Positions 53,303 through 61,317 of a DNA stretch of 64,000 bases are shown one piece after another. The notes under the pieces are model-generated. The model did no database searches and had not been told where the DNA came from. It worked only from the letters and a program-made list of their open reading frames with translations. Within the stretch, counting starts at the first letter, position 1. Every line of letters starts with the position of its first letter. Where the stretch lies: assembly GCA_964441755.1 (NCBI GenBank), contig CAYTVG010000003.1, positions 62,001 through 126,000 on the forward strand. The letters run 5' to 3'. Source of the DNA: JAUMBM01 sp964441755. Lineage in GTDB: Bacteria; Bacteroidota; Bacteroidia; Chitinophagales; Saprospiraceae. A program made the position numbers and the translations under genes.

Positions 53303-55813
53303 CTACTTCTTGCCCGTTTTTTTAATTGACGCTTTGGCAACAGGCTTTTTTTCTACAGCTTCTGCCACAACAGGGCTTGTAGCAAACTGATATCCCTGCA
53401 CACCTATCAACCCCAACAGTGCCAGCAGTATAGCCGATGAACAGACAGTTGAAACCATCAGACCCGTCTTGTAGGAGACAGGATCAAACTCGAAAACAAT
53501 TGTGTGTTTGCCTGCCGGTATCTTCATAGCACGCAAGATATAGTTGACCCTTATGTGGTCCATTGGTTTGCCATCAATATAAGCTTGCCACCCTTTATCA
53601 GGACCGTACCAGATCTCAGAAAATACGGCCAGTTGCGCTGCAGAAGCCTCTACTGAATAGGTAAGTTTGTCCGGAGCATACTCTGTCAGTTCAATGGAAC
53701 CAACTGCATCTTTCGCTTCAAAACCAGTCAGGTAATCCTTGAATTCCGGTTCGTGAACGATAGCTACGCGTGCAGGATCAATGACATTGAGTGCGTCAAT
53801 CTCCTCATTGGGCGATGTAGCCCAATAAATACTATCAACGAACCAAGCATTGCCCAGTGCGTTCGGGTTTCGCTGTAACTTAGGCTCCTCAGCAGTACCC
53901 GTTATGAAATAGCGGGTGTTTAGCATATCCAGACTGCGCTGATTGCCCTTTGAAAAGTGGCGGTCAATCATATCCTGATAGCGCTGCAGTTTGGCAGCAT
54001 GATACCCTCCGACAGATTTGTGGTAGTAAGAGGGCATACTTGAATTGAATGTATTGACTGTCAGATCCATCACCCGATAGCTAGGATCCTTATCGCGCAG
54101 AATCTCTTCATCAACCGGACGCGCTGTAAAGTTGTCCCTATAATTTGTAGGCGTCACAAAATTGTCTTCATTGACATACCGCTTATCTACAGACCACAAA
54201 TCATAAACCGTCAGCAACAGTAAGCCCGACAGCATAACAGACGAACTAATCATTTTTCGCATGTAGGCCCAAATGAGGCCACCGCTCAGCGCAATCAACA
54301 GAAAGCTACGAAATGCATCTGCACGCATGAATGCCTGTCTGTCTGCAATGATCGCTCCCAAATCATAGCCTGCCTCTACATAGCGCGCATCTCCGGCAGT
54401 ATTGAAGTCAAAGAAGGAAGGTCCCATGACAACAAAAAACAAGCTTACAGCCAGCAGTGTACCTACACCAATGTACAGGCTCTTCATCATAGACTGCCAT
54501 ACAGCCTGACCTTCTGCTTTAATTAGCTGCCACAACCCCCAGAAGCCCAGGAGAGGCAACAGAAAAGCTGTGATACTCAATACAGAGTTGGGAGTTCGGA
54601 ACTTATTGTACAACGGAAAATAATCAAAGACCAAGCGATTGAACCACGCAAGGTTGCTGCCCAAAGACAGCATAAACGTCAGTAGAGCACCACCGGCCAG
54701 CCACCATCTAACAGGGCCATTCACCCAGAAAACACCCAATACTGCCAACAGGAAGACAACAGCCCCAAAATAGATGGGACCACTGGTAAAGGGCAGCTTA
54801 CCCCAATACAGCGGTGCGGGTATTTCTGCAGGCAGGCGTGCACCCTTACTACGCAAATCGGTAGCAATTGCAGACTCAGGACCAACCGTTTCCTGGGAAC
54901 CTCCACCGGCTACCCCCGGGATGAAAGATGCAAAAAGGTCAATAGTACCATTACTCCACTGCATGGCGTAATCCCAAGCAAGCCCCTCCGTCTCACTACT
55001 GCTGGCCGGTACTGCATTCTCCTCCGGTTTGAGAATGGGAGCCCCCCGCATGGTATCCCTGGAGTATTCATAGGTAGGAAGGAGGTTCGAAGCAGAACTG
55101 CCTAATCCGAGTAGTCCCCCCAGTAACAGCACAGCTGTTCCTTTCAGGAATGAGATCATTTCTCCACGACGAATGTCGTATACCAACTGAGCCAATCCCA
55201 TGATGATCAGCGTAAGAAAGAAGTAGTAACTCATCTGTACGTGATTCGACATCACATTGACACCTACTCCTAAAGCAAACAATACACCTCCCCAGAGGTA
55301 GCGCCCCCTGTAAGCCAGCAACATACCGGCTGCTATGAGCGGGAGAAAGGAAATAGCCCGGACCTTGGTGTTATGGCCAGCCTCGAATAAGATCATGTTG
55401 TTGGTTGTCAGCCCAAAGGCCACAGCAGCAGCAATACTGAGCAGAGGAGATGCCCCCAAAGCCACCATGAGGATATAAAAGCAAACCATGGCTGCAAAAA
55501 AACGTCCGATGGGTTCGTCTATGAAGAGCCTGGTAGCATCATCGACAATCGTCAGCAGGTTGCCATCTTTGATGGTATTAATCTGATAAGAAGGCATCCC
55601 CCCAAACATAGAGTTGGTCCACAAGGCCAACACCCCCGTTTTTTCATAGTAATTGTCCAGTTCTTTGGCCATCCCCCTGTACTGTATCACATCACCCTGT
55701 TGAATAACTTTGCCGGATAACTGCGGTTCAAAATACACCGCTGCAATAACGAGAAAGAGCAGAACGGCACCAACATGCGTAAGCAAAAGCCTTAACTTCT
55801 GATTCATAGACAA
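53303..55813 (-). CDS. YfhO-family multi-pass membrane protein
   Basis: This 836-residue protein has an N-terminal helix, a long extracytoplasmic loop (VIQQGDVIQYRGMAKEL, AGHNTKVRAISFLPL), about 12 membrane segments through residue 530, a soluble domain with VDEEILRDKDPSYRVMDL, and a final helix followed by a Lys-rich tail. The pattern matches the YfhO family (GT-C-like membrane glycosyltransferases). GIPA-style catalytic residues cannot be assigned with confidence. It is upstream of, and likely co-transcribed with, the GT4 gene. A role in transferring a lipid-linked sugar outside the cell is inferred. Confidence 0.88.
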   Translation of the reverse strand: MSMNQKLRLLLTHVGAVLLFLVIAAVYFEPQLSGKVIQQGDVIQYRGMAKELDNYYEKTGVLALWTNSMFGGMPSYQINTIKDGNLLTIVDDATRLFIDEPIGRFFAAMVCFYILMVALGASPLLSIAAAVAFGLTTNNMILFEAGHNTKVRAISFLPLIAAGMLLAYRGRYLWGGVLFALGVGVNVMSNHVQMSYYFFLTLIIMGLAQLVYDIRRGEMISFLKGTAVLLLGGLLGLGSSASNLLPTYEYSRDTMRGAPILKPEENAVPASSSETEGLAWDYAMQWSNGTIDLFASFIPGVAGGGSQETVGPESAIATDLRSKGARLPAEIPAPLYWGKLPFTSGPIYFGAVVFLLAVLGVFWVNGPVRWWLAGGALLTFMLSLGSNLAWFNRLVFDYFPLYNKFRTPNSVLSITAFLLPLLGFWGLWQLIKAEGQAVWQSMMKSLYIGVGTLLAVSLFFVVMGPSFFDFNTAGDARYVEAGYDLGAIIADRQAFMRADAFRSFLLIALSGGLIWAYMRKMISSSVMLSGLLLLTVYDLWSVDKRYVNEDNFVTPTNYRDNFTARPVDEEILRDKDPSYRVMDLTVNTFNSSMPSYYHKSVGGYHAAKLQRYQDMIDRHFSKGNQRSLDMLNTRYFITGTAEEPKLQRNPNALGNAWFVDSIYWATSPNEEIDALNVIDPARVAIVHEPEFKDYLTGFEAKDAVGSIELTEYAPDKLTYSVEASAAQLAVFSEIWYGPDKGWQAYIDGKPMDHIRVNYILRAMKIPAGKHTIVFEFDPVSYKTGLMVSTVCSSAILLALLGLIGVQGYQFATSPVVAEAVEKKPVAKASIKKTGKK

Positions 55814-55876
55814 TTTTTTTAGTGCATTTGCAGCAATAGCGGCATCTCAAGCATGTGACACACGCCAATTAGATAC

Positions 55877-56932
55877 TTATAAGAAATCAACATCTTTGTC
55901 GTAGGGGTATTTCATCAGGTAATCCATGGCATTGCGCATATCAAACCCCTCAAAGACCACCCGATACAGCATTTCCGTAATAGGTACCCGCAACCGGTAA
56001 TAGCGTGCCAAATGGCGAACGATGCGCAGTGTGCGGACACCCTCCGCCAGCTCAGGCATGCTGGCAATAACATCTTCGTATTTTTCTCCTGAGCCCAGGC
56101 GAAACCCAAAAGTATAATTGCGACTTTTTTTGCTGGTAGCAGTAGCAACCAAATCCCCAATGCCCGCTGTTCCCAGGAAAGCAGCCGGCTCGCTGCCCAT
56201 AGCCTTACCAAAGTAAATCATTTCCATCAGCCCGCGGGTAATCAGCATAGCCTGCAAATTTTTTCCCATTCCGTAACCCTTGAGCAGCCCTGATCCCAGT
56301 GCGATAACATTTTTGAGCGCGCCGGCCAATTCGGCACCCAATAAATCATTGGAACCAAAAACGTGAAAACGGCTACTTGACAATACCTTTTTACCTTTAT
56401 CAATTACTTCGTCGAAATGACTGGCAATCAGCGTGGCTGTAGGCTGACCGGCCAATATTTCTTTGGCCAGATTGGGACCTGACAGGCAACCGACACGCAC
56501 TACAGATGTTTCCTGCAAAATCACTTCACTCATCGTATTGATCTCAGCCCGGGTAATCCCTTGCTGACTGATGCGTGTTTCATCAAGACCGTTGAGATCA
56601 AACCCCTTAGTACCATGAATCAGCAGGTGATAAGGGTGCAGCATAGGCGAAAGTTCCTGGATTAGCGACCTGAAATTGACTGAAGGAACGATGGGAAACA
56701 GCAGCGTACAGCTGGAAACAATCTCTGTCAGGTCACTGGTCGCGCGAATACGGGGATTTATAGCCACCCGATGATGAACACGGGCACTATTAAATGCATC
56801 TACCACTTCCTGCCGGCGGGCATAAAGAAGTACGTCGGAATTCAGCGCCAATAAATTAGCAATGGCGGTTCCGAAGCTGCCGGCACCCAACACACCGACG
56901 GGGGCTTGATCGCTTTTGTGCTTGCTAGTCAT
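55877..56932 (-). CDS. gpsA: Glycerol-3-phosphate dehydrogenase [NAD(P)+]
   Basis: This 351-residue cytoplasmic enzyme makes glycerol-3-phosphate for phospholipids. The Rossmann opening VGVLGAGSFGTAIANLLA, HGTKGFDLNGL, SGPNLAKEILAGQPTA, ELAGALKNVIALGSGLLKG and GTAGIGDLVATATSKKSRNY are family marks; the Lys in LKNVIA is catalytic. Length is slightly above the usual 330-340. It is divergent from dapB, with 124 bases between. A near-consensus TACCTTCG on the minus strand lies just before the start. Confidence 0.95.
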   Translation of the reverse strand: MTSKHKSDQAPVGVLGAGSFGTAIANLLALNSDVLLYARRQEVVDAFNSARVHHRVAINPRIRATSDLTEIVSSCTLLFPIVPSVNFRSLIQELSPMLHPYHLLIHGTKGFDLNGLDETRISQQGITRAEINTMSEVILQETSVVRVGCLSGPNLAKEILAGQPTATLIASHFDEVIDKGKKVLSSSRFHVFGSNDLLGAELAGALKNVIALGSGLLKGYGMGKNLQAMLITRGLMEMIYFGKAMGSEPAAFLGTAGIGDLVATATSKKSRNYTFGFRLGSGEKYEDVIASMPELAEGVRTLRIVRHLARYYRLRVPITEMLYRVVFEGFDMRNAMDYLMKYPYDKDVDFL

Positions 56933-57056
56933 AACAGTATGCGAAGGTATATTTTTTGTTCAACTTTATTTCCGTTTGATCATTCTAATGTCCTAACTAA
57001 TTTTCAACCGTCACTGGAAAAGTGTATCATTGCACAAAATAGCTCATTAATTGCCT

Positions 57057-57776
57057 ATGAAGATTGCATTGCTTGGCTACGGTAAGATGGGACAGGCTAT
57101 TGAAAGTCTGGCTGTTGCTGCAGGCCACGAAATTGTACTGATTATCAACAGCAGCAATCCGGATGATCTCACGGCTGAGCAACTGCGCAAAGCCGATATT
57201 GCTATTGAATTCAGCAGGCCGGAGTTGGCCTGGCCGCACGTTCAGGCCTGTTTACAGGCCGATTTGCCGGTGGTCTGTGGCACTACCGGTTGGCATGATT
57301 TGCTGCCGTTGGCACGTGCATTGGCTGAAGAACGACAGCAGGCATTTCTGTATGCTGCCAATTTCAGCTTAGGTGTCAATATTTTTTTTGCGCTCAACCG
57401 CTACCTGGCCGAACGCATGTCCCAATGGGGCGACTATCAGCCATCGATACGAGAAATCCATCACACGCGCAAGCTGGATGCTCCCAGCGGCACAGCCATC
57501 CATCTGGCCAACGATCTACTAGCCCGGCTCCCGCAGAAAGACCACTGGTCGGCGCATACGCCTTTTAAAGCAACTTCCATCCCCATCTTCTCCGAGCGAA
57601 TAGGAGATGTACCGGGAACACATGAAGTCGTCTTTGCTTCTGCCATTGACAACATCACCATCCGGCATGAAGCCCATTCACGAGAGGGTTTTGCCAAAGG
57701 CGTACTGCTGGCAGCCGGCTGGATTATTGAGCACCGGGCACGTGGCCCGCTTAGTATGGAAGATATTTTGGGCTAA
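57057..57776 (+). CDS. dapB: 4-hydroxy-tetrahydrodipicolinate reductase
   Basis: This 239-residue cytoplasmic enzyme reduces the cyclic precursor in the diaminopimelate/lysine pathway, which feeds peptidoglycan. It starts MKIALLGYGKMGQAI (NAD(P)H-binding), has VVCGTTGWHD, the active-site region EIHHTRKLDAPSGTAIHLA and GTHEVVFASAIDNITIRHEAHSREGFAKG. It is slightly short, as in other Bacteroidota. I chose the ATG at 57057 over an in-frame TTG two codons earlier. Neighbours are not dap genes. Confidence 0.95.
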   Translation: MKIALLGYGKMGQAIESLAVAAGHEIVLIINSSNPDDLTAEQLRKADIAIEFSRPELAWPHVQACLQADLPVVCGTTGWHDLLPLARALAEERQQAFLYAANFSLGVNIFFALNRYLAERMSQWGDYQPSIREIHHTRKLDAPSGTAIHLANDLLARLPQKDHWSAHTPFKATSIPIFSERIGDVPGTHEVVFASAIDNITIRHEAHSREGFAKGVLLAAGWIIEHRARGPLSMEDILG

Positions 57777-57877
57777 GACAAGTCGTCCGGATTAGAGTAT
57801 TTCCCCTACAATTCAGCCATTTGTAATGCTCTCTGTAGTTAATCTGACTTCTCACGCTACATTCGCCAAGTAACAAC

Positions 57878-58963
57878 ATGAAAAAATATATCCTCCGTTC
57901 CTTATTTGCGATGCTGGTCATTTTGACTGGCTATATCGCAGCCGTACTTATACAGGGAACACTCAATGACTGGCAACCGCAAGGCCGAGCCGACATTAGT
58001 GCAATCAACACTATTCCCCCCGCAGCTATAGAAGATACAGTCATCCGTCTCACCAGCTGGAATATTGGTTTTGCCGGACTGGGTGAGGATGCTGATTTTT
58101 TCTATGATCAGGGGAAGTTTCTTTTTGCCCGTGGCGGGATGATCCGATCCAGCCGTAGCTCCGTGGAGCGGAATCTGGCAGGTATTATCCAAGGCATAGG
58201 ACATATTCAGAGCGATATTTATCTCTTGCAGGAAGTTGATCAACCCTCCCGGAGAAGTTATTATTTACCTGTATTTGATAGCCTTCGCTCAACTGTGCCT
58301 GCAATGGCGGCTTTTTATGCCCCCAACTATCAGGTGAAGCGCGTACCGCTTCCGCTGCTGGAGCCCTGGCGAGCTTATGGAGAGGTAAACAGCGGGCTGG
58401 CCACGCTAAGCCGGTGGCTGCCGGAGGAAAGCTACCGATACCAGTTGCCGGGTGATTTTGGATGGCCTACGCGTATTTTTCAGTTGGATCGATGCCTTTC
58501 AATCCATAGATATCCGCTGAGCAACGGCAGGACACTCATGGTTGTCAACGCACATTTTTCAGCTTATGACAAGGACGGCAAGTTGAAAGCTGCTGAGATG
58601 GCAGCACTCAAAGACATGATTACTCAATGGTATGAAGATGGTTATTATGTAATTGTCGGAGGCGACTGGAATCAGGCTCCGCCCTTTTTCAAGCCCCTCA
58701 TGGCAGCACCTGAGGGGCGGGAGAGCAATATTCCCACTAACATTGATCCGGATTTCATGCCTGCTGACTGGCGCTGGATATATGACCCTACACAAGCAAC
58801 TAACCGCAAGTTATACGAATCTTACCGTGCCGGACAGACTTATACGGCACTCATAGACTTCTTTCTTGTATCTCCGAATGTGAAAGTGCACAAGGTCCGA
58901 ACGATAGACCTGGGCTTCCGCTTTTCTGATCACCAGCCTGTCTGGATGGAAGTTGGGCTGTAA
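57878..58963 (+). CDS. Endonuclease/exonuclease/phosphatase-family protein
   Basis: This 361-residue protein has an N-terminal membrane helix (about 8-25) and an EEP-fold catalytic domain. Expected active-site segments are TSWNIGFAG, IYLLQEVD (metal-binding Glu), NAHFSAY, VGGDWNQAPP (Asp and Asn) and FRFSDHQPVWM (final Asp-His). It should be a metal-dependent phosphodiesterase or phosphatase facing outside the inner membrane, as the helix acts as anchor or signal. Substrate (DNA, lipid or sphingolipid) cannot be told. It follows dapB by 101 bases. Confidence 0.88.
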   Translation: MKKYILRSLFAMLVILTGYIAAVLIQGTLNDWQPQGRADISAINTIPPAAIEDTVIRLTSWNIGFAGLGEDADFFYDQGKFLFARGGMIRSSRSSVERNLAGIIQGIGHIQSDIYLLQEVDQPSRRSYYLPVFDSLRSTVPAMAAFYAPNYQVKRVPLPLLEPWRAYGEVNSGLATLSRWLPEESYRYQLPGDFGWPTRIFQLDRCLSIHRYPLSNGRTLMVVNAHFSAYDKDGKLKAAEMAALKDMITQWYEDGYYVIVGGDWNQAPPFFKPLMAAPEGRESNIPTNIDPDFMPADWRWIYDPTQATNRKLYESYRAGQTYTALIDFFLVSPNVKVHKVRTIDLGFRFSDHQPVWMEVGL

Positions 58964-59009
58964 GCATGTTGCCGCTGAAGGTGGGGAAACTTCAGAAAAT
59001 CATTTAGGT

Positions 59010-59066
59010 TTAGTTTGTGCTGTGGTCATCGCGGCTGACGCCGCCAATGACCACAGCACAAACTAA
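59010..59066. terminator. 20-bp perfect stem, bidirectional terminator
   Basis: Arms 59010-59029 and 59047-59066 are perfectly complementary, with an inner CGGC-TGAC-GCCG mini-stem. It lies between convergent EEP-family and yidC genes. Confidence 0.85.
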
Positions 59067-59072
59067 GGCAAC

Positions 59073-60962
59073 TTATTTTTTACCCTTGGTGCGGTTCTGC
59101 TCAAGCTTTGCCTGGCGCTCCTGCTGCTCGCGCAGCGCATTTTCAAGACGCTCCTGAAAACCAGTCTTTTTCTTTGGATTCTTGCGATAAGCCTCGAGGT
59201 CTGCCTTGATTTTATCGTGATTGATGATGTAGTGCTTGGTTACCAGCGTTTGTGCAATATTCAGCACATTGCTAAAGAAAAGGTAGGCAGTGAGACCGGA
59301 AGCAAAACTGTTAAAGAAGCCCAGAAACATGACCGGCATAATATACTGTAACCACTTCATTGCAGGATTGGCGCTGAAGTCCATCGACTGTGTATTGTAG
59401 TAGGTATAAATCAGCGTCGAAATGGCCCACAAAATAGCAAACAAGCTCAAATGCTCCCCAAAGAAAGGAATATTGAACGGTAGCATGGCAATTACATCAT
59501 AACTCGATAAATCCGTAGCCCACCAAAACCCTTCCTGCCGAAACGTAAGAGAAGCCGGAAAGAATCGATAAAGCGCAAACCAAATAGGCAACTGCAACAA
59601 CATCGGGAAACAACCTCCCAGGGGATTGACACCAAACTCCCGGTAGAGTTTCATCGTCTCCATCTGTTGAGTCTGCTGATCATCCTGATGCTTTTCCTTG
59701 AGTTTGTCAATATAAGGCTTGAGTGCAGCCATCTTTGACTGAGAATGAATCATCTTATAGGTCAGCGGAAAAACCAGCAACTTAACCAACAAGGTAAGTA
59801 CCAGAATGGCAAGCCCTTTGCTACCGATAAAGCCTGTAAGGAAATCGAAGATCGGACGAATTACCCAGCGGTTAATAGCACCAAAAATGCTGCGCCCAAA
59901 AGGTATAATGTCCGTAAGTTCATGTCCCATATTCTGCAGCAGGCTAAAGTCGTTGGGTCCCACAAAAAACTGCATTGCAAAAGACTCCGCAGGAGCATGT
60001 CCGTAGGGGATATCAACAACGGATCGTAGAACCTTGAGATTTTCATCTTTTTCATCGAGCATCTCCGTACTCAGTTTCGCTCCCGCAAACGATTCATTCG
60101 CTATCAGCGAAGAATTATAGAACTGATTTACATTGGACACCCATTTGACAGGTGTTGATTTGAGTTCTTCTGTATCTGAAGCAGTACAGGAACAATAAGA
60201 ACTACTTTCCTCCAGCGGTTTGTAGTAAACGGAAGAATAGTTTCGCTCGTAGCTGTGATTGATCTCAATTTTATCGAGATAGTTGACCCAACGCAACTGA
60301 ACAGACTGAGCATCGTTGGCAAATGTCTGCTGCAAGCCGTTCCAGCTGATTTTGTAGTCTATGACATAGCTTTTGTCATCTATTGAATAGCGCTGTTCGA
60401 AATATTTACCCTCTCCGGCGTATGCGCGAAAAACGATGGTATTGCCGTCAATTTCGGGCGTGAAATACAGATTCCCACTGGCTACAGGTTTATCCAGCCC
60501 CGCCACCGGCAGCATGTAATCAAAGCGATTTTTCTCATCCTCCAGCAACAACAGAGGTTCTTTTTTCTGCACTCGTTTTGGCCCTTCCTCTACCAGCTTG
60601 GCATGCTGTTTCAGCTCTACCTGCTTGATACGCCCGCCCTTATTAGTGAAAGTAACGATAAAGACTTCGTTTTCAAGGGTACTGAGCTGCTCCTTACCTG
60701 TAGCAGAAGCAGCAAAATCACCGTACTGGAGCTGTAGCCTGAGCATCCGTAATGAGTCATCCTGCCGGACAGCTTCGCTGCCCGGTGAATTGTCGGCCTC
60801 GGCAAAGACAGCCTCATCAGAAGCGGAAGCTTTTTGCTGCCGGACACTATCCACCTGGCTAACCTGTGCCTTGGGGTCAATTGGTTCGGGCAAAAAAAAC
60901 TGTTGCCATACAACAAAAAGCAGGAAGATCAACGTCATCCCGATCAATGCGTTCTTATCCAT
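59073..60962 (-). CDS. yidC: Membrane protein insertase YidC
   Basis: This 629-residue inner-membrane insertase inserts and folds membrane proteins alone or with Sec. It has an N-terminal helix (IGMTLIFLLFVVWQQFFLPEP), a large periplasmic domain (about 80-350) and a conserved C-terminal core (about 365-600) with GSKGLAILVLTLLVKLLVFPLTY, KMAALKPYIDKLKEKHQDD, GVNPLGGCFPMLLQLPIWFALYRFF and ANPAMKWLQYIMPVMFL, then a basic tail ending TKGKK. Length and order match the family in Bacteroidota. A 355-base gap without a gene lies upstream. Confidence 0.96.
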   Translation of the reverse strand: MDKNALIGMTLIFLLFVVWQQFFLPEPIDPKAQVSQVDSVRQQKASASDEAVFAEADNSPGSEAVRQDDSLRMLRLQLQYGDFAASATGKEQLSTLENEVFIVTFTNKGGRIKQVELKQHAKLVEEGPKRVQKKEPLLLLEDEKNRFDYMLPVAGLDKPVASGNLYFTPEIDGNTIVFRAYAGEGKYFEQRYSIDDKSYVIDYKISWNGLQQTFANDAQSVQLRWVNYLDKIEINHSYERNYSSVYYKPLEESSSYCSCTASDTEELKSTPVKWVSNVNQFYNSSLIANESFAGAKLSTEMLDEKDENLKVLRSVVDIPYGHAPAESFAMQFFVGPNDFSLLQNMGHELTDIIPFGRSIFGAINRWVIRPIFDFLTGFIGSKGLAILVLTLLVKLLVFPLTYKMIHSQSKMAALKPYIDKLKEKHQDDQQTQQMETMKLYREFGVNPLGGCFPMLLQLPIWFALYRFFPASLTFRQEGFWWATDLSSYDVIAMLPFNIPFFGEHLSLFAILWAISTLIYTYYNTQSMDFSANPAMKWLQYIMPVMFLGFFNSFASGLTAYLFFSNVLNIAQTLVTKHYIINHDKIKADLEAYRKNPKKKTGFQERLENALREQQERQAKLEQNRTKGKK

Positions 60963-61317
60963 TCAATCGTAACTTTTCAAAATGCGTTAGAAGGCAGTAC
61001 TACTACTGGCCTGCGGAACTTCGTGCGATGTATCCGGCACTTTCTCACGGGTCTCAAACGACTGATAAAACCTTTTTTCAGTCACTCAATACCTGCTTCG
61101 CTTCTTCAGCAGCACAATTACGCATGAAAGTACACATCGTTTTGCCGCTGGCTGAAACGCCCGAACACACTAACCTTATTCATTGCAAGACATTCGGGCC
61201 AGTCCGTGCAAAATACATATCCGCGGCGCGAAAATACGCTTTTTGAAAAGAACTAACGCACATTATTCGATAAACTCCCGCATTTAGCTATTCAGCATGC
61301 CGGGATGCATGTCAAAA
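60963..61317. other. Intergenic region upstream of yidC
   Basis: No gene, RNA or canonical TAnnTTTG promoter is recognised on the minus strand, although the yidC promoter should lie here. A weak hairpin (CATGC-cgggat-GCATG, 61296-61311) near the right end may terminate the upstream unknown gene. Confidence 0.4.

Noticed and set aside
60866..61246. Plus-strand 126-codon frame before and over the yidC start
   Set aside because: Mostly antisense to yidC and in low-coding-quality sequence.
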